Source: Bacillota bacterium
GTDB taxonomy: Bacteria; Bacillota; Sulfobacillia; Sulfobacillales; Sulfobacillaceae
Assembly (NCBI GenBank): GCA_021799435.1
Contig: JAJZAN010000006.1
Span: forward strand, 1-64,000
DNA length: 64,000 nt
Direction: 5' to 3'
The notes beneath the pieces were generated by a model that was not told the DNA's origin, searched no databases, and saw only the letters and a list, made by a program, of their open reading frames with translations. The position numbers and the translations under genes are program-made. Below are positions 17,187 to 25,291 of the stretch, piece after piece (within the stretch, counting starts at the first letter, position 1; every line of letters begins with the position of its first letter).

Positions 17187-17887
17187 CTTACCCCGACAGT
17201 TTTAGCGATGGCATAGAGCCAGTCAATGTGGTTAATCGGCACGGTCATTTGGACCTCCACCCATTGATGATGGTCCCACGTGATATACATCGCCTGCTCC
17301 GCACTGGTGCCGGTCTTCTGGATGGAGGTGCCAAAAGTCTGAGGCCCAAGGTTGACACTGGCGCTGGCCGGCTTCTGACTGACGACATCCAGGCTCACGC
17401 CAAACGGCGTCCCGTGTTGACCCCAACGCCAGGCCTTCGCTGACGCGAGCAGGGACGTGCTGAGACTCGCAGGCACCCGGAGGCTAATCTGGACCTTTTG
17501 GTAGGATTCCACCTCCGGAACCCACTTGGCCGATGAGGGCAAGTTGGGTGGATACGTGGTCGTGGTGGTGACCACCGGATGAATCGGCGGTGCGTTGGGA
17601 TTCTGAGAACGACCCGTGCGGGATTGGGCTTCGAGATGATGAATAATCACACTTTGCCGATGCACGATAAACCCAGTTCCTGCCAACAAGCCCACCGCGA
17701 GGACAGCCAACACCCATTGGGCAACGGGACGCCGCACCCGCGCGGCGGTGTCTTTGAGGTCGGTCGGGGTCCCGTCCTTGGGAAGAAGTCGGCGCCCGCA
17801 ATGAAAACAAAACTTGTCATCGGGCAAGATGGTTTCGCCGCACTTTGGACAACTCAGTGCCGCTTTGGCTTGTTTGTTTTCGGGCAT
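17183..17887 (-). CDS. Zinc-ribbon membrane protein of unknown function
   Basis: A 234-residue protein. The N-terminal zinc ribbon is SCPKCGETILPDDKFCFHCGRRL (CPxCG-x12-CxxCG). A single transmembrane helix (QWVLAVLAVGLLAGTGFIV) follows, then a Thr/Pro-rich linker and an extracytoplasmic domain of about 110 residues that I do not recognise. ATG 17887 lies after GGAGGGAAGAC and is preferred over an ATG ten codons earlier. This topology, a zinc ribbon in front of one helix, is common in Firmicute membrane proteins of unknown role. Confidence 0.78.
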   Translation of the reverse strand: MPENKQAKAALSCPKCGETILPDDKFCFHCGRRLLPKDGTPTDLKDTAARVRRPVAQWVLAVLAVGLLAGTGFIVHRQSVIIHHLEAQSRTGRSQNPNAPPIHPVVTTTTTYPPNLPSSAKWVPEVESYQKVQISLRVPASLSTSLLASAKAWRWGQHGTPFGVSLDVVSQKPASASVNLGPQTFGTSIQKTGTSAEQAMYITWDHHQWVEVQMTVPINHIDWLYAIAKTVGVS

Positions 17888-18069
17888 GCCTGTCTTCCCT
17901 CCGTTTCGTGTAGACATCGCATCTTTTCCCCTATTGTAACGATCTGCCAGAGAGATGGAACACTTTAGCCGTCATTATGAGCCACAAATCCCGGCACACC
18001 GGTTGTCACTGATGGCGTATTGCGATACCCTGGGATAGTCCAAAAATTCCCAGAGGAGGTAGGTATTGC

Positions 18070-18552
18070 ATGGATGCCGCATTGAAGAAACAAGCCCTGC
18101 GACTCTTCACATATGGCCTATACGTCGCCACTGCCGGCAGTGGCGAAGAGGTGGCTGCCGGCACCATCAACTGGGTGTCCCAGGCCTCATTTCAACCGCC
18201 CTTAGTGATGGCGGCCATCAAATCAGATAGTCATCTGCATGCCTTGGTCGAATCCGGCGGAACCTTCGCCCTGAACGTTTTAGGGGCCGATCAGCAAGCC
18301 ATCGCCTCCGACTTTTTCCGCCCCAGCCAACGGGAAGGCAACACGCTCAACGGCCATGCCTTCGAGCCCGGTCCCGCCACGGGAGCACCACTCTTGACGG
18401 AACTGCCCGCGTGGGTGGAATGCCGCGTGGTTGGGAGCGTGAAACACGGTGACCACAGTGTCTACGTTGCGGAAGTGGTGGAAGCCGGGGTCCGACCCGG
18501 CGACGCCAAAGCGCTGGACATGTGGAACACCGGTTGGTTTTACGCCGGCTAG
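18070..18552 (+). CDS. Flavin reductase-like FMN-binding protein
   Basis: A 160-residue split-barrel flavoprotein: LRLFTYGLYVATA, NWVSQASFQPPLVMAAIKSDS and FALNVLG are the family's FMN-binding and core segments. Such proteins supply reduced flavin to a partner monooxygenase or act as electron carriers. No monooxygenase is adjacent. GAGGAGG precedes ATG 18070 at a somewhat long spacing. Confidence 0.88.
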   Translation: MDAALKKQALRLFTYGLYVATAGSGEEVAAGTINWVSQASFQPPLVMAAIKSDSHLHALVESGGTFALNVLGADQQAIASDFFRPSQREGNTLNGHAFEPGPATGAPLLTELPAWVECRVVGSVKHGDHSVYVAEVVEAGVRPGDAKALDMWNTGWFYAG

Positions 18553-18565
18553 CTCGGGTGCTCAA

Positions 18566-18594
18566 AAGCGCGTCCCACTTACGCGGACGCGCTT
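18566..18594 (+). terminator. Hairpin between convergent flavin-reductase and acyl-ACP-reductase-like genes
   Basis: A perfect 10-bp GC-rich stem, AAGCGCGTCC (18566-18575) with GGACGCGCTT (18585-18594). It follows the flavin reductase stop by 14 bases and overlaps the last codons of the convergent gene. No long T-run, so efficiency is uncertain. Confidence 0.6.
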
Positions 18595-19661
18595 CGAGCT
18601 TCCAATCGGATGCGCTCTACCTCGCCATCATCGATGGCGCGCTCAAAACGACGGAACCCCGCCATAGAGAATCCATGCACTTCGGCCAACTGCCGGATTT
18701 CCCGCACTCGGTCCACATCGATGGTGGGGCCGAGAGTAAAGCACTCTAATCGTCCCTCCAGCGCCAATATCATGGTTTCGGCCATGCACGCCTCGACCAT
18801 CTTAGGCGGGAAGCCAAAATCAAATCCCATGTCAGCGGTCTCACCCGGCACCTGAATGACGCCGCCGTCCAGCACCAGCACATCGCGCCGCTTTTCCATC
18901 ACAGCGCGCGACAGATTGCGGGGCCGAGCCACATCCGTCACCACGGCCCCTGGCTTGAGATCTTCCGGCTCCACAATCACGCCGGTTGCAGAGGAGACAG
19001 CTACCACAATATCGGCAGGCCGCACAGCCTCAGGAATGTTGGTGGTCCACTCCACATCAGTGTCCGGAAAATTCTCCCGGATTTCCGCCTGCAGCGCTTC
19101 CAAATGCTCAGGGGTCCGAGCCACCAAAGTCAAATGGCGAACCTGTTCAGCCAAGAGCAAGGTAGCCGCCCGCCCGATAGATCCCGTCGCACCGATAACT
19201 GTGGCTCCGGCCGAACGGAAGTCAATTTGCATTCGTTCCGCCGCTTTGAGAGCTCCCTCGACGGCCGTTGCCGTGGTGTAGGAGTTTCCCGTGGTCACGG
19301 GAATGGACAGCCGCTTGGACAGGGTAATGCCCCGATCGCCAGCAATCTTGGTGAAGGCACCCAGCCCCAAAATGTCAGCCCCTAGTTCTTCGGCCAAGTG
19401 CCCCGCCCGCTCAAGCTTCTTCAACACCCATTCATAGGGAGCGTTCAGCAAAATTTCGGGCGTCAGCGGCAACCCCAACAGCCAACCTTCCAGTTCTTCG
19501 CCGGTCTTTGACCGCACGCCGGTAACATGGCCTGTCTTCATGGGGCCAACCTGCTTGAAGCTCCACTCCACCAGCTTTGGGGGCAAGTATTGTGTCACCG
19601 GGAACTTGCGGGCGAAATCATCAAAGCGCAGCGGATGAATGATAAAGGCAAATTTACGCAT
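18579..19661 (-). CDS. Acyl-[acyl-carrier-protein] reductase-like dehydrogenase (COG5322 type)
   Basis: A 360-residue NAD(P)-binding protein whose layout matches cyanobacterial long-chain acyl-ACP reductase (AAR): ADILGLGAFTKI, then TTGNSYTTA, the Rossmann motif GATGSIGRA, VTDVARPRNLS, VLDGGVIQVPG and finally ACMAETMIL. The last aligns with the AAR segment holding the acyl-thioester cysteine (ACFAESMLL), so the key Cys is kept. AAR makes fatty aldehydes from acyl-ACP. No aldehyde-deformylating oxygenase gene is here. ATG 19661 follows GGAGGTGCC. Automatic annotation may call it shikimate dehydrogenase-like. Confidence 0.75.
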   Translation of the reverse strand: MRKFAFIIHPLRFDDFARKFPVTQYLPPKLVEWSFKQVGPMKTGHVTGVRSKTGEELEGWLLGLPLTPEILLNAPYEWVLKKLERAGHLAEELGADILGLGAFTKIAGDRGITLSKRLSIPVTTGNSYTTATAVEGALKAAERMQIDFRSAGATVIGATGSIGRAATLLLAEQVRHLTLVARTPEHLEALQAEIRENFPDTDVEWTTNIPEAVRPADIVVAVSSATGVIVEPEDLKPGAVVTDVARPRNLSRAVMEKRRDVLVLDGGVIQVPGETADMGFDFGFPPKMVEACMAETMILALEGRLECFTLGPTIDVDRVREIRQLAEVHGFSMAGFRRFERAIDDGEVERIRLEARSASA

Positions 19662-19672
19662 CAGGCACCTCC

Positions 19673-19696
19673 GTGCACAAAACTGTGCACATTTTA
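19673..19696 (-). promoter_or_regulatory. Paired GTGCAC half-sites and -10-like TAAAAT upstream of the AAR-like gene
   Basis: Two copies of the self-complementary hexamer GTGCAC (19673-19678 and 19685-19690) are separated by 6 bases, so the whole is both a direct and an inverted repeat. TAAAAT (19691-19696 read on the minus strand) lies just upstream and the ribosome site just downstream, an operator-like position. No good -35 is visible. Confidence 0.4.
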
Positions 19697-19763
19697 CCAT
19701 AGGTGCAAGGCGTCATCCATTGAAACCCGCCGACAAACGAGTCGAAACGGCTCTAACGCGTCT

Positions 19764-20201
19764 CTAGGCGGGCCGCAAGCGCATCAGGGCGGCGCCTTCG
19801 GTAGCCATAACCGACGTGCCGTCCTGATTCTGAACCTCGAAGCGGAATCGGATAATCCCGCGCGGTTTGGAGTTCGACCGACGGGTTTCGGTAATCGTTA
19901 CCGTGGTGTACAAGGTATCGCCGGGGCGGACCGGGGCCAACCATTGAACGGTATCGAGACCCGGTCCCCCCATCGATTCGTCCCCCATGACATTGGCTTG
20001 CACCCATCGCGACCACACCACGGCCAACGTGTGATACCCCGAGGCAATGAGGCCGCCGAAAGGTCCTTCAGCGGCGAACTCCTCATCAACGTGGATTTTT
20101 TGCGGATCATACTGCTCAGCAAACTGAATGATATCTTCACGACTGACCTGGATCGGTTTCAGTGGATACTCCGTACCGATCTGGAATTCCTCGAAGTACA
20201 T
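19764..20201 (-). CDS. MaoC-like (R)-hydratase domain protein
   Basis: A 145-residue hot-dog protein. FAEQYDPQKIHVDEEFA carries the hydratase Asp/His pair, followed by GGLIASGYHTLAV, a MaoC/enoyl-CoA hydratase signature. Family members hydrate enoyl-CoA or act in PHA and fatty-acid metabolism. ATG 20201 follows GGGAGG; a longer open frame upstream crosses pntB and is a shadow. It lies between pntB and the AAR-like gene on the same strand; a lipid role for the two is possible but unproven. Confidence 0.86.
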   Translation of the reverse strand: MYFEEFQIGTEYPLKPIQVSREDIIQFAEQYDPQKIHVDEEFAAEGPFGGLIASGYHTLAVVWSRWVQANVMGDESMGGPGLDTVQWLAPVRPGDTLYTTVTITETRRSNSKPRGIIRFRFEVQNQDGTSVMATEGAALMRLRPA

Positions 20202-20286
20202 CGCACGCCTCCCTGACAGCTCTTCCGCAAGCCTCTCAGGGCAGAGTACTCCCTCCTGTGCTCCAGGCGCAAGAGTATGCTGTGGC

Positions 20287-21648
20287 CTACTGGGCCGTCT
20301 CCAGTTCCCGGACCAAGGCACCCAGCGAATGTTTGGCATCCCCAAACAACATACGAGTTTTGGCGTCAACGTAGAGCGGATTGTCGACACCAGCAAATCC
20401 TCGGCCCATAGAACGTTTCAAGACAATCACATTTCGCGCCTCATCGACATTCAGGATGGGCATCCCGTACAGGGGACTCCCCACCGCCGTGCGCGCGGCG
20501 GGGTTCGTGACGTCGTTGGCCCCCACCACCAAGACCACGTCGGTGTCGCGAAAGCGCGGGTTAATGCGGTCCATCTCCCACAACTGGTCGTAGGACACGT
20601 CCGCTTCCGCCAACAGCACGTTCATATGCCCGGGCATGCGGCCCGCCACGGGGTGGATGCCAAACAGCACTTCTACGCCGAAGCCTTGCAGCAAGTCAAT
20701 CACTTGCTTGACCTCGAGCTGAGCCCGGGCTACAGCCAACCCATATCCGGGCACGACCACCACTTTTTTGGCGTAGCGGAGCAGCATCGCTGTGTCATCT
20801 GGGGTGATGGGCTGTACCGTCCCGTCGGCGGACAGGGCCTCCCCTTGGGCAACCTGCCCGCCCCAGATGACGTTTATCAACGAGCGGTGCATAGCCCGAC
20901 TCATTTGTTGGGTCAAGATGGTGCCAGAAGCCCCGACCAGGGTTCCGGCAATAATCAGCAGCTGGTTTTGCAACACAAACCCTGTGGCTGCCGCGGAAAG
21001 ACCCGTGAGTGCATTCAGCAGCGATATGACCACGGGCATGTCGGCTCCGCCAATAGGCAGGGTCAAGAGCGCGCCGCCAGCCGCGGCCGCGGCCATCACA
21101 CCCAAAGCCGCCCCGACACCCCCATGGCCGGATGCACCCATCAACCCGGCACCGGCCACCGCCGCCGCCACCACCGCCAAACCCAACACGCGCAATGCCA
21201 GAGAGAGACGCATATCGACTCGAAGCCACTCTTGGAGCTTCAAAAACGCGATGATGCTCCCGCCAAAGCTCACGGCGCCCAACAGCATGGTGAGCAAGGC
21301 CAGCCAGGCGGCAGACCCTGATGCTCCGGACCATCCCCCTGCCGCCACCAAGGCAGCAGAGCCTCCGCCCAAGCCATTAAAGACGGCCACCATCTGCGGC
21401 ATGGCGGTCATGCGCACACGCCGCGCTGAGACCACCCCAATGGTCCCACCCACTAGGGCAACTAACGCCACCCAGGCAACATGGTCGTAGCGGGGCGCGA
21501 ACGCCACCGTGGTCCCCAATGCCAACAGCATCCCGATCGCCAATAACCGGTTTCCCGAGCGGGCCGAGGCTGGCGATCCCAAAAACCGCACGCCCAGGAC
21601 GAACAGCGTGGCTGAAGCCATATAGAGCAGTTGCGCCAGTGCGCTCAC
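20287..21648 (-). CDS. pntB: NAD(P) transhydrogenase subunit beta
   Basis: A 453-residue PntB: an N-terminal membrane half of about nine helices and the C-terminal NADP(H)-binding domain III with VVPGYGLAVARAQ, GIHPVAGRMPGHMNVLLAEADV, DVVLVVGANDVTNPAA and VLKRSMGRGFAGVDNPL. Couples hydride transfer from NADH to NADP+ with proton inflow. GTG start at 21648 overlaps the pntA2 stop (GTGA). Length is normal. Confidence 0.96.
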   Translation of the reverse strand: MSALAQLLYMASATLFVLGVRFLGSPASARSGNRLLAIGMLLALGTTVAFAPRYDHVAWVALVALVGGTIGVVSARRVRMTAMPQMVAVFNGLGGGSAALVAAGGWSGASGSAAWLALLTMLLGAVSFGGSIIAFLKLQEWLRVDMRLSLALRVLGLAVVAAAVAGAGLMGASGHGGVGAALGVMAAAAAGGALLTLPIGGADMPVVISLLNALTGLSAAATGFVLQNQLLIIAGTLVGASGTILTQQMSRAMHRSLINVIWGGQVAQGEALSADGTVQPITPDDTAMLLRYAKKVVVVPGYGLAVARAQLEVKQVIDLLQGFGVEVLFGIHPVAGRMPGHMNVLLAEADVSYDQLWEMDRINPRFRDTDVVLVVGANDVTNPAARTAVGSPLYGMPILNVDEARNVIVLKRSMGRGFAGVDNPLYVDAKTRMLFGDAKHSLGALVRELETAQ

Positions 21649-21941
21649 GAGGACCGCCCCGCTTCCCGGTCCGACCGAAACATCCCTAAAATGCGGTCGG
21701 TGACGACAAATCCCCCGACCAGATTGATGCTCGCAAACAACACCGCCGTCAAGGCGATGGCCAGACTGGCGGTGCCGTGCACAGAGAATGCCAGCACCAG
21801 AGCCCCCACCAGGATGATGCCGTGGATCGCGTTAGTGGCAGACATCAGCGGCGTATGCAGGATAGAGGGCACCTTGGCGATAACCTGAAAGCCAGCTAAG
21901 ACGGCGAGGACGAAAATGTAAAGTTCAGCGATGAGCGACAC
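21645..21941 (-). CDS. pntA2: NAD(P) transhydrogenase subunit alpha, membrane part
   Basis: A 98-residue, three-to-four-helix protein matching the membrane-spanning C-terminal part of PntA (HTPLMSATNAIHGI is diagnostic). In this organism alpha is split, as in Rhodospirillum and many Gram-positives. The GTG at 21941 has AAGGAGG at an ideal 8-base distance; the upstream in-frame GTG at 21950 overlaps that site. It overlaps the end of pntA1 by 17 bases and pntB by 4. Confidence 0.9.
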   Translation of the reverse strand: MSLIAELYIFVLAVLAGFQVIAKVPSILHTPLMSATNAIHGIILVGALVLAFSVHGTASLAIALTAVLFASINLVGGFVVTDRILGMFRSDREAGRSS

Positions 21942-23097
21942 CCAAGACACCTCCTTGTTGACGTTTTAGCAACCCGCCGTGGACCAACTGCCCGTGATGA
22001 ACCACAATCATGCGATTCACAATTTCGTCGTCCGGCACGGATGCCGCGTGGTCTGCATCCCAGGTGAGACCGGCCTGATGGAGGTACAAGAGGAAATTGG
22101 CCAAGTTGCGTCCATAGAGCTGGCTCGCATCGCGAGGCAGCTCAGAGGCCAAATTCTGCGCTCCCACGATCTGGACGCCGGCGTGGAACACCGCCCGCCC
22201 AGCTTCTGTCACCTCGGTGTTGCCGCCACTCTCAGCGGCCAGATCGATAATCACCGAGCCCGGCTTCATACCGGAAATCATGTCCCGAGTAATCAAGATG
22301 GGTGCACGCTGACCGGGGATTTGAGCCGTGGTAATAATGGCATCCGCTCGTGCCACCGGTTCGCGAAGACGCTCGTTTTCCTTTTGGTGGGCTTCCTGGC
22401 CCAGCTCTGTAGCGTAGCCGTCTTGTGTCGCGGTTGCCTCCACATCCAGAGTCAGAAATGCCGCTCCTAGACTCTCGACTTGCTCCCGCACCTCGGGCCG
22501 TGTGTCAAACGCCTCAACCTTCGCTCCCAGGCGATGGGCGGTGGCGATCGCTTGCAGCCCCGCAACACCAGCCCCCAGCACCAATACCCGCGAGGGTGGA
22601 ATTGTCCCCGCCGCAGTCATCAACAGCGGAAAAAATTTTCTGAGCCGTTCAGCCGCCACAACGGCGGCGCGATACCCGATCACCGTGCTCAGAGAGGAAA
22701 GAACGTCCATGCTCTGCGCACGGCTGACACGGGGCAACGCATCCATGCTGAGAGCGGTCACGCCTTGTTCGGCCCAGTATTCGAAGACCTCAATGGGAGC
22801 GGTGAACGGCTTCAACAGGCCCACTACGACCGTTCCCTGGGGCACGTCGCCCCACTCCTCTGCATCACGGGGAGCATTGACTACGGCCAGCAAATCGCTC
22901 GCCGCGAGAACGGCGCTGCGGTCCGGCTGAATTTCCGCCCCTGCTTCCTGGTATTGCTCGTCGTCAAACCCAGCCCCATTGCCGGCACCTGACTCCACCG
23001 CGACCGCATGGCCTTGGGAAACTAGACGCCCGACGCTGTCCGGGGTCAACGCGACCAGCGTCTCCCCATGACTTTCCCGCAGCAGTCCTATCTTCAG
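21925..23097 (-). CDS. pntA1: NAD(P) transhydrogenase subunit alpha, NAD-binding part, probable CTG start
   Basis: A 390-residue alanine-dehydrogenase-like domain I protein: VLVLGAGVAGLQAIATAHRLGA is the NAD motif, followed by VEAFDTRPEVREQVESLGA and GYATELG. The conserved family start (KIGLLRESHGE...VALTPDSV) is in frame but has no ATG, GTG or TTG ahead of it. A CTG at 23097 lies 8 bases after GGGGG and is the likely start; an ATT six bases earlier is too near the ribosome site. Starting at the TTG at 23049 would remove a conserved strand. First gene of the pnt operon. Confidence 0.88.
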   Translation of the reverse strand: MKIGLLRESHGETLVALTPDSVGRLVSQGHAVAVESGAGNGAGFDDEQYQEAGAEIQPDRSAVLAASDLLAVVNAPRDAEEWGDVPQGTVVVGLLKPFTAPIEVFEYWAEQGVTALSMDALPRVSRAQSMDVLSSLSTVIGYRAAVVAAERLRKFFPLLMTAAGTIPPSRVLVLGAGVAGLQAIATAHRLGAKVEAFDTRPEVREQVESLGAAFLTLDVEATATQDGYATELGQEAHQKENERLREPVARADAIITTAQIPGQRAPILITRDMISGMKPGSVIIDLAAESGGNTEVTEAGRAVFHAGVQIVGAQNLASELPRDASQLYGRNLANFLLYLHQAGLTWDADHAASVPDDEIVNRMIVVHHGQLVHGGLLKRQQGGVLGVAHR

Positions 23098-23361
23098 CGC
23101 AATCGCCCCCTAAGGAATTTCCATGATATTTTGGGTAGCCGCGGACCGATTGGCAATCAATCCGCCGTGAACGGCCGGTTTTTAAGCGCAGATGGCGTCT
23201 GTTCGCCACATCGTCCCTGTCAACAAAATGCCAAGCCCTGCGAAACATTATTTTTCAATCCCAACATGACAACTCCATGACAGCGCTCGTCCCGGGCCCG
23301 CTTTGTCTAGACCGTCAACAACGGGGAATAATACGGGCAAACTGTAAAGGAGGTAAACCAC
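23098..23361. other. Divergent promoter region between pntA1 and a small membrane protein gene
   Basis: About 260 bases with no gene. It contains the GGGGG ribosome site of pntA1 (23106-23110) and AAAGGAGG of the + strand gene (23347-23354). Promoters for both directions must lie here, but none is close to consensus. No riboswitch or clear palindrome was found. Confidence 0.5.
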
Positions 23362-23529
23362 ATGTGGTTAACCATCGGGATTATCCTGCTGGTTATCTGG
23401 GGACTGGGATTCTTCCTCTGGCATCTTGGGACCTTTATCTGGCTGGCGCTCATCCTGGCTGCAGCCGCCTTCGTGTGGCATTGGGTCAGCCATCGGCCTA
23501 AGGTCAATGCGCGCCAAGGAGAGCATTAA
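23362..23529 (+). CDS. Lmo0937/DUF5670-like small membrane protein
   Basis: A 55-residue protein with two hydrophobic helices (about residues 4-20 and 24-41) and a basic C-terminus. The pattern LLVIWGLGFFLWHLGTFIWLAL resembles the lmo0937/DUF5670 family of tiny membrane proteins. Strong TAAAGGAGG at 8 bases from ATG 23362, third-position GC bias and a terminator directly downstream support a real gene. Function unknown; relatives are often stress-induced. Confidence 0.8.
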   Translation: MWLTIGIILLVIWGLGFFLWHLGTFIWLALILAAAAFVWHWVSHRPKVNARQGEH

Positions 23530-23541
23530 ATCGTGAAACAA

Positions 23542-23575
23542 AAGCCGGTGCCACTCAGGACATCGGCTTCTTTTT
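23542..23575 (+). terminator. Intrinsic terminator of the DUF5670-like gene
   Basis: AAGCCGGTG (23542-23550) pairs with CATCGGCTT (23561-23569), with one G-T pair, and is followed by CTTTTT. It starts 12 bases after the stop codon at 23529. Confidence 0.8.
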
Positions 23576-23695
23576 CGCGAAACACGATATTACGTACATC
23601 GGTAATCGAACAACCAACGGCAACTCAGCGCCGCTGTCGTTCCGGGAGCCAAGGCTCAGACTCGCCGAGCCCTGGCGGCGTTCCCTGGAGTTTTC

Positions 23696-24799
23696 TTATC
23701 CCCACACGTCGCGGGCAATCCGTACGACGTGGGAGAGCTTGGCCCATTGCTCCTCTTCTGTCAGCAGATTGCCCTCTTCCGTGGAAGCGAAGCCACATTG
23801 AGGACTTAAGGCCAACCGATCTCCATCGACATAGCGAGACGCCTCGTCGATGCGCCGCTTAATCTGGTCGGCATCCTCCAAAGCTCCCGACTTAGATGTC
23901 ACGAGCCCGAGCACAATCTTCAAATCGGATCGCTGGGCAAAGCGCAACGGTTCGAACCCGCCGGCCCGCTCGCTGTCGTATTCCAAAAAGAAAGCATCGA
24001 CATTGACAGTTCCAAACAGTGTTTCCGCCACGGGTTCGTAACCGCCGGAGGCAATCCAGGCCGAGCGGAAGTTGCCGCGACAGATATGCATGGTCACGGT
24101 GAGGTCTTCCGGCCGATCCTGGAGAGCCTGATTGATGGTGCGGGCGTAGAGGCGCTGCACCGTCTCCGGATCCCAGCCGCGCGACTCAAGTTCGGCACGC
24201 TGCTCGGTCGAGCACAAGTACGCCCATGATGTGTCATCCAGCTGCAAATATCGGCAGCCCAGATCGTAGAAGGCCCGAATAGCTTTTTGATAGGCGCGGC
24301 CTAAGTCGGAAAAGAAGACGTCGAGGTCGGGATACACGCCTTCGCCGACCTTTCCCCGGAAGTGGAGCATGCTGGGGCTGGGAATGGTCATCTTGGGCAG
24401 AGCCGGGCCAGCGTTCTCCTGGAGAAACAGAAAGTGCTGCAGCATGGGATGGCGGCCAAAGTCCACCCGCTTGACCACCCGGATACTGTGGGACTGCAAC
24501 GTTTGCCCTTGAAAGTGAATGCCGTTGTCCTCAGTGTCGAAGGACTCCACGCCTTCCAGACCCTCAAGAAAGTCGAAGTGCCAATAGGCACGGCGAAATT
24601 CCCCGTCGGTAACGGACGAAAGACCCAGCTCCTGCTGGCGGCCAATAATCCGACGAATCTCCTGATTCTCTAATTCGGTCAACAGATCTGGGCTCAGCTG
24701 GCCATGCTGGTAGCGATGGCGCGCTTCTTTCAATATCTCAGGGCGCAACAGGCTGCCCACGTGATCGGCATGAAATGGAGCCAGTTTCTTGGATGACAT
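23696..24799 (-). CDS. MetE-like cobalamin-independent methionine synthase family (YxjG/YxjH type)
   Basis: A 367-residue protein equal to the C-terminal catalytic half of MetE: FHADHVGSLLRP, SVTDGEFRR, QLDDTSWAYL, HICRGNF and a late zinc-ligand Cys in LSPQCGFAS. The N-terminal half of full MetE is absent, as in the Bacillus YxjG/YxjH group. It probably transfers methyl groups to homocysteine; the donor is uncertain. ATG 24799 lies after GAGGG. A SAM-I riboswitch with its own terminator sits 125 bases upstream, which directly links the gene to methionine supply. Confidence 0.9.
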   Translation of the reverse strand: MSSKKLAPFHADHVGSLLRPEILKEARHRYQHGQLSPDLLTELENQEIRRIIGRQQELGLSSVTDGEFRRAYWHFDFLEGLEGVESFDTEDNGIHFQGQTLQSHSIRVVKRVDFGRHPMLQHFLFLQENAGPALPKMTIPSPSMLHFRGKVGEGVYPDLDVFFSDLGRAYQKAIRAFYDLGCRYLQLDDTSWAYLCSTEQRAELESRGWDPETVQRLYARTINQALQDRPEDLTVTMHICRGNFRSAWIASGGYEPVAETLFGTVNVDAFFLEYDSERAGGFEPLRFAQRSDLKIVLGLVTSKSGALEDADQIKRRIDEASRYVDGDRLALSPQCGFASTEEGNLLTEEEQWAKLSHVVRIARDVWG

Positions 24800-24923
24800 G
24801 GCAATCATCCCTCATTTCCTCGATAGTCCGACTGGGACCGATCCTGCTGAGAAGGGTGGATGGATTCTATTGCTTGGGAAGGCATGAAACTCAAATCGAT
24901 GCGCAGTGTCCCACAAACCATAG

Positions 24924-24945
24924 AAAAAGCCCCCTTGGTCGGGGC
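24924..24945 (-). terminator. Riboswitch-controlled intrinsic terminator
   Basis: On the minus strand GCCCC (24941-24945) pairs with GGGGC (24929-24934 region) and a run of T follows (24924-24928). It lies 41 bases after the SAM-I aptamer and before the MetE-like gene, as expected for the off state. Confidence 0.85.
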
Positions 24946-24985
24946 CCATCAAATGATGCTCAGATGTGGAAAATACCATCTGCCT

Positions 24986-25087
24986 CTCATCTCTCCCTCT
25001 TCTGGAGGGAAGGAATTAGCACCATGCCAACCTCAGGCAGGTTGCTGCAGCGTCATCGGGCCAGTCCCTCGGCTGCTCTTGATAAGG
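24986..25087 (-). promoter_or_regulatory. SAM-I (S-box) riboswitch aptamer
   Basis: Read on the minus strand it contains, in order, CTTATCAAGAG, GAGGGACTGGCCC, GATGA, GCAACC, GGTGCTAATTCC and GAGATGAG: the conserved core of the S-box leader. CTTATC (about 25081-25086) and GATGAG (24986-24991) pair as P1. With SAM bound, the downstream terminator at 24924-24945 forms and the MetE-like gene is off. A further hairpin CAGATG/CATCTG between aptamer and terminator may belong to the antiterminator. Confidence 0.97.
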
Positions 25088-25103
25088 GCCAGTCTTGGGA
25101 CGT

Positions 25104-25132
25104 ATTATGCACGCGGTGGGCCATGTCGTCAA
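25104..25132 (-). promoter_or_regulatory. Sigma-A promoter of the S-box transcript
   Basis: On the minus strand TTGACG (25132-25127) and CATAAT (25109-25104) are separated by exactly 17 bases. Transcription should begin near 25097, about 10 bases before the riboswitch P1 stem. Confidence 0.85.
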
Positions 25133-25291
25133 GTGAAAATTCCCCTGGGCCAACCGCAACGGAGATCGCCATCCTCGCGAGGTTTATGACCACGGAGCTT
25201 GCCGTCCGTTCCATTCTCCATCCGGCTGAAACATGGTACGTTAGCTATCAGCAGCTTCGTGATCCAAACCCGATCCCAAGGAGAGATCGCC
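25133..25291. other. Intergenic region upstream of the nucleoside phosphorylase-like gene
   Basis: About 160 bases between the S-box promoter and ATG 25292. Only the AAGGAG ribosome site of the + strand gene is evident. An open frame runs through it in phase with the gene but has no ribosome site of its own and is treated as noncoding. Confidence 0.5.

Noticed and set aside
20128-21321. 397-codon plus-strand frame across pntB
   Set aside because: Antisense of a fully conserved transhydrogenase subunit; His/Gln-rich composition typical of shadow frames.
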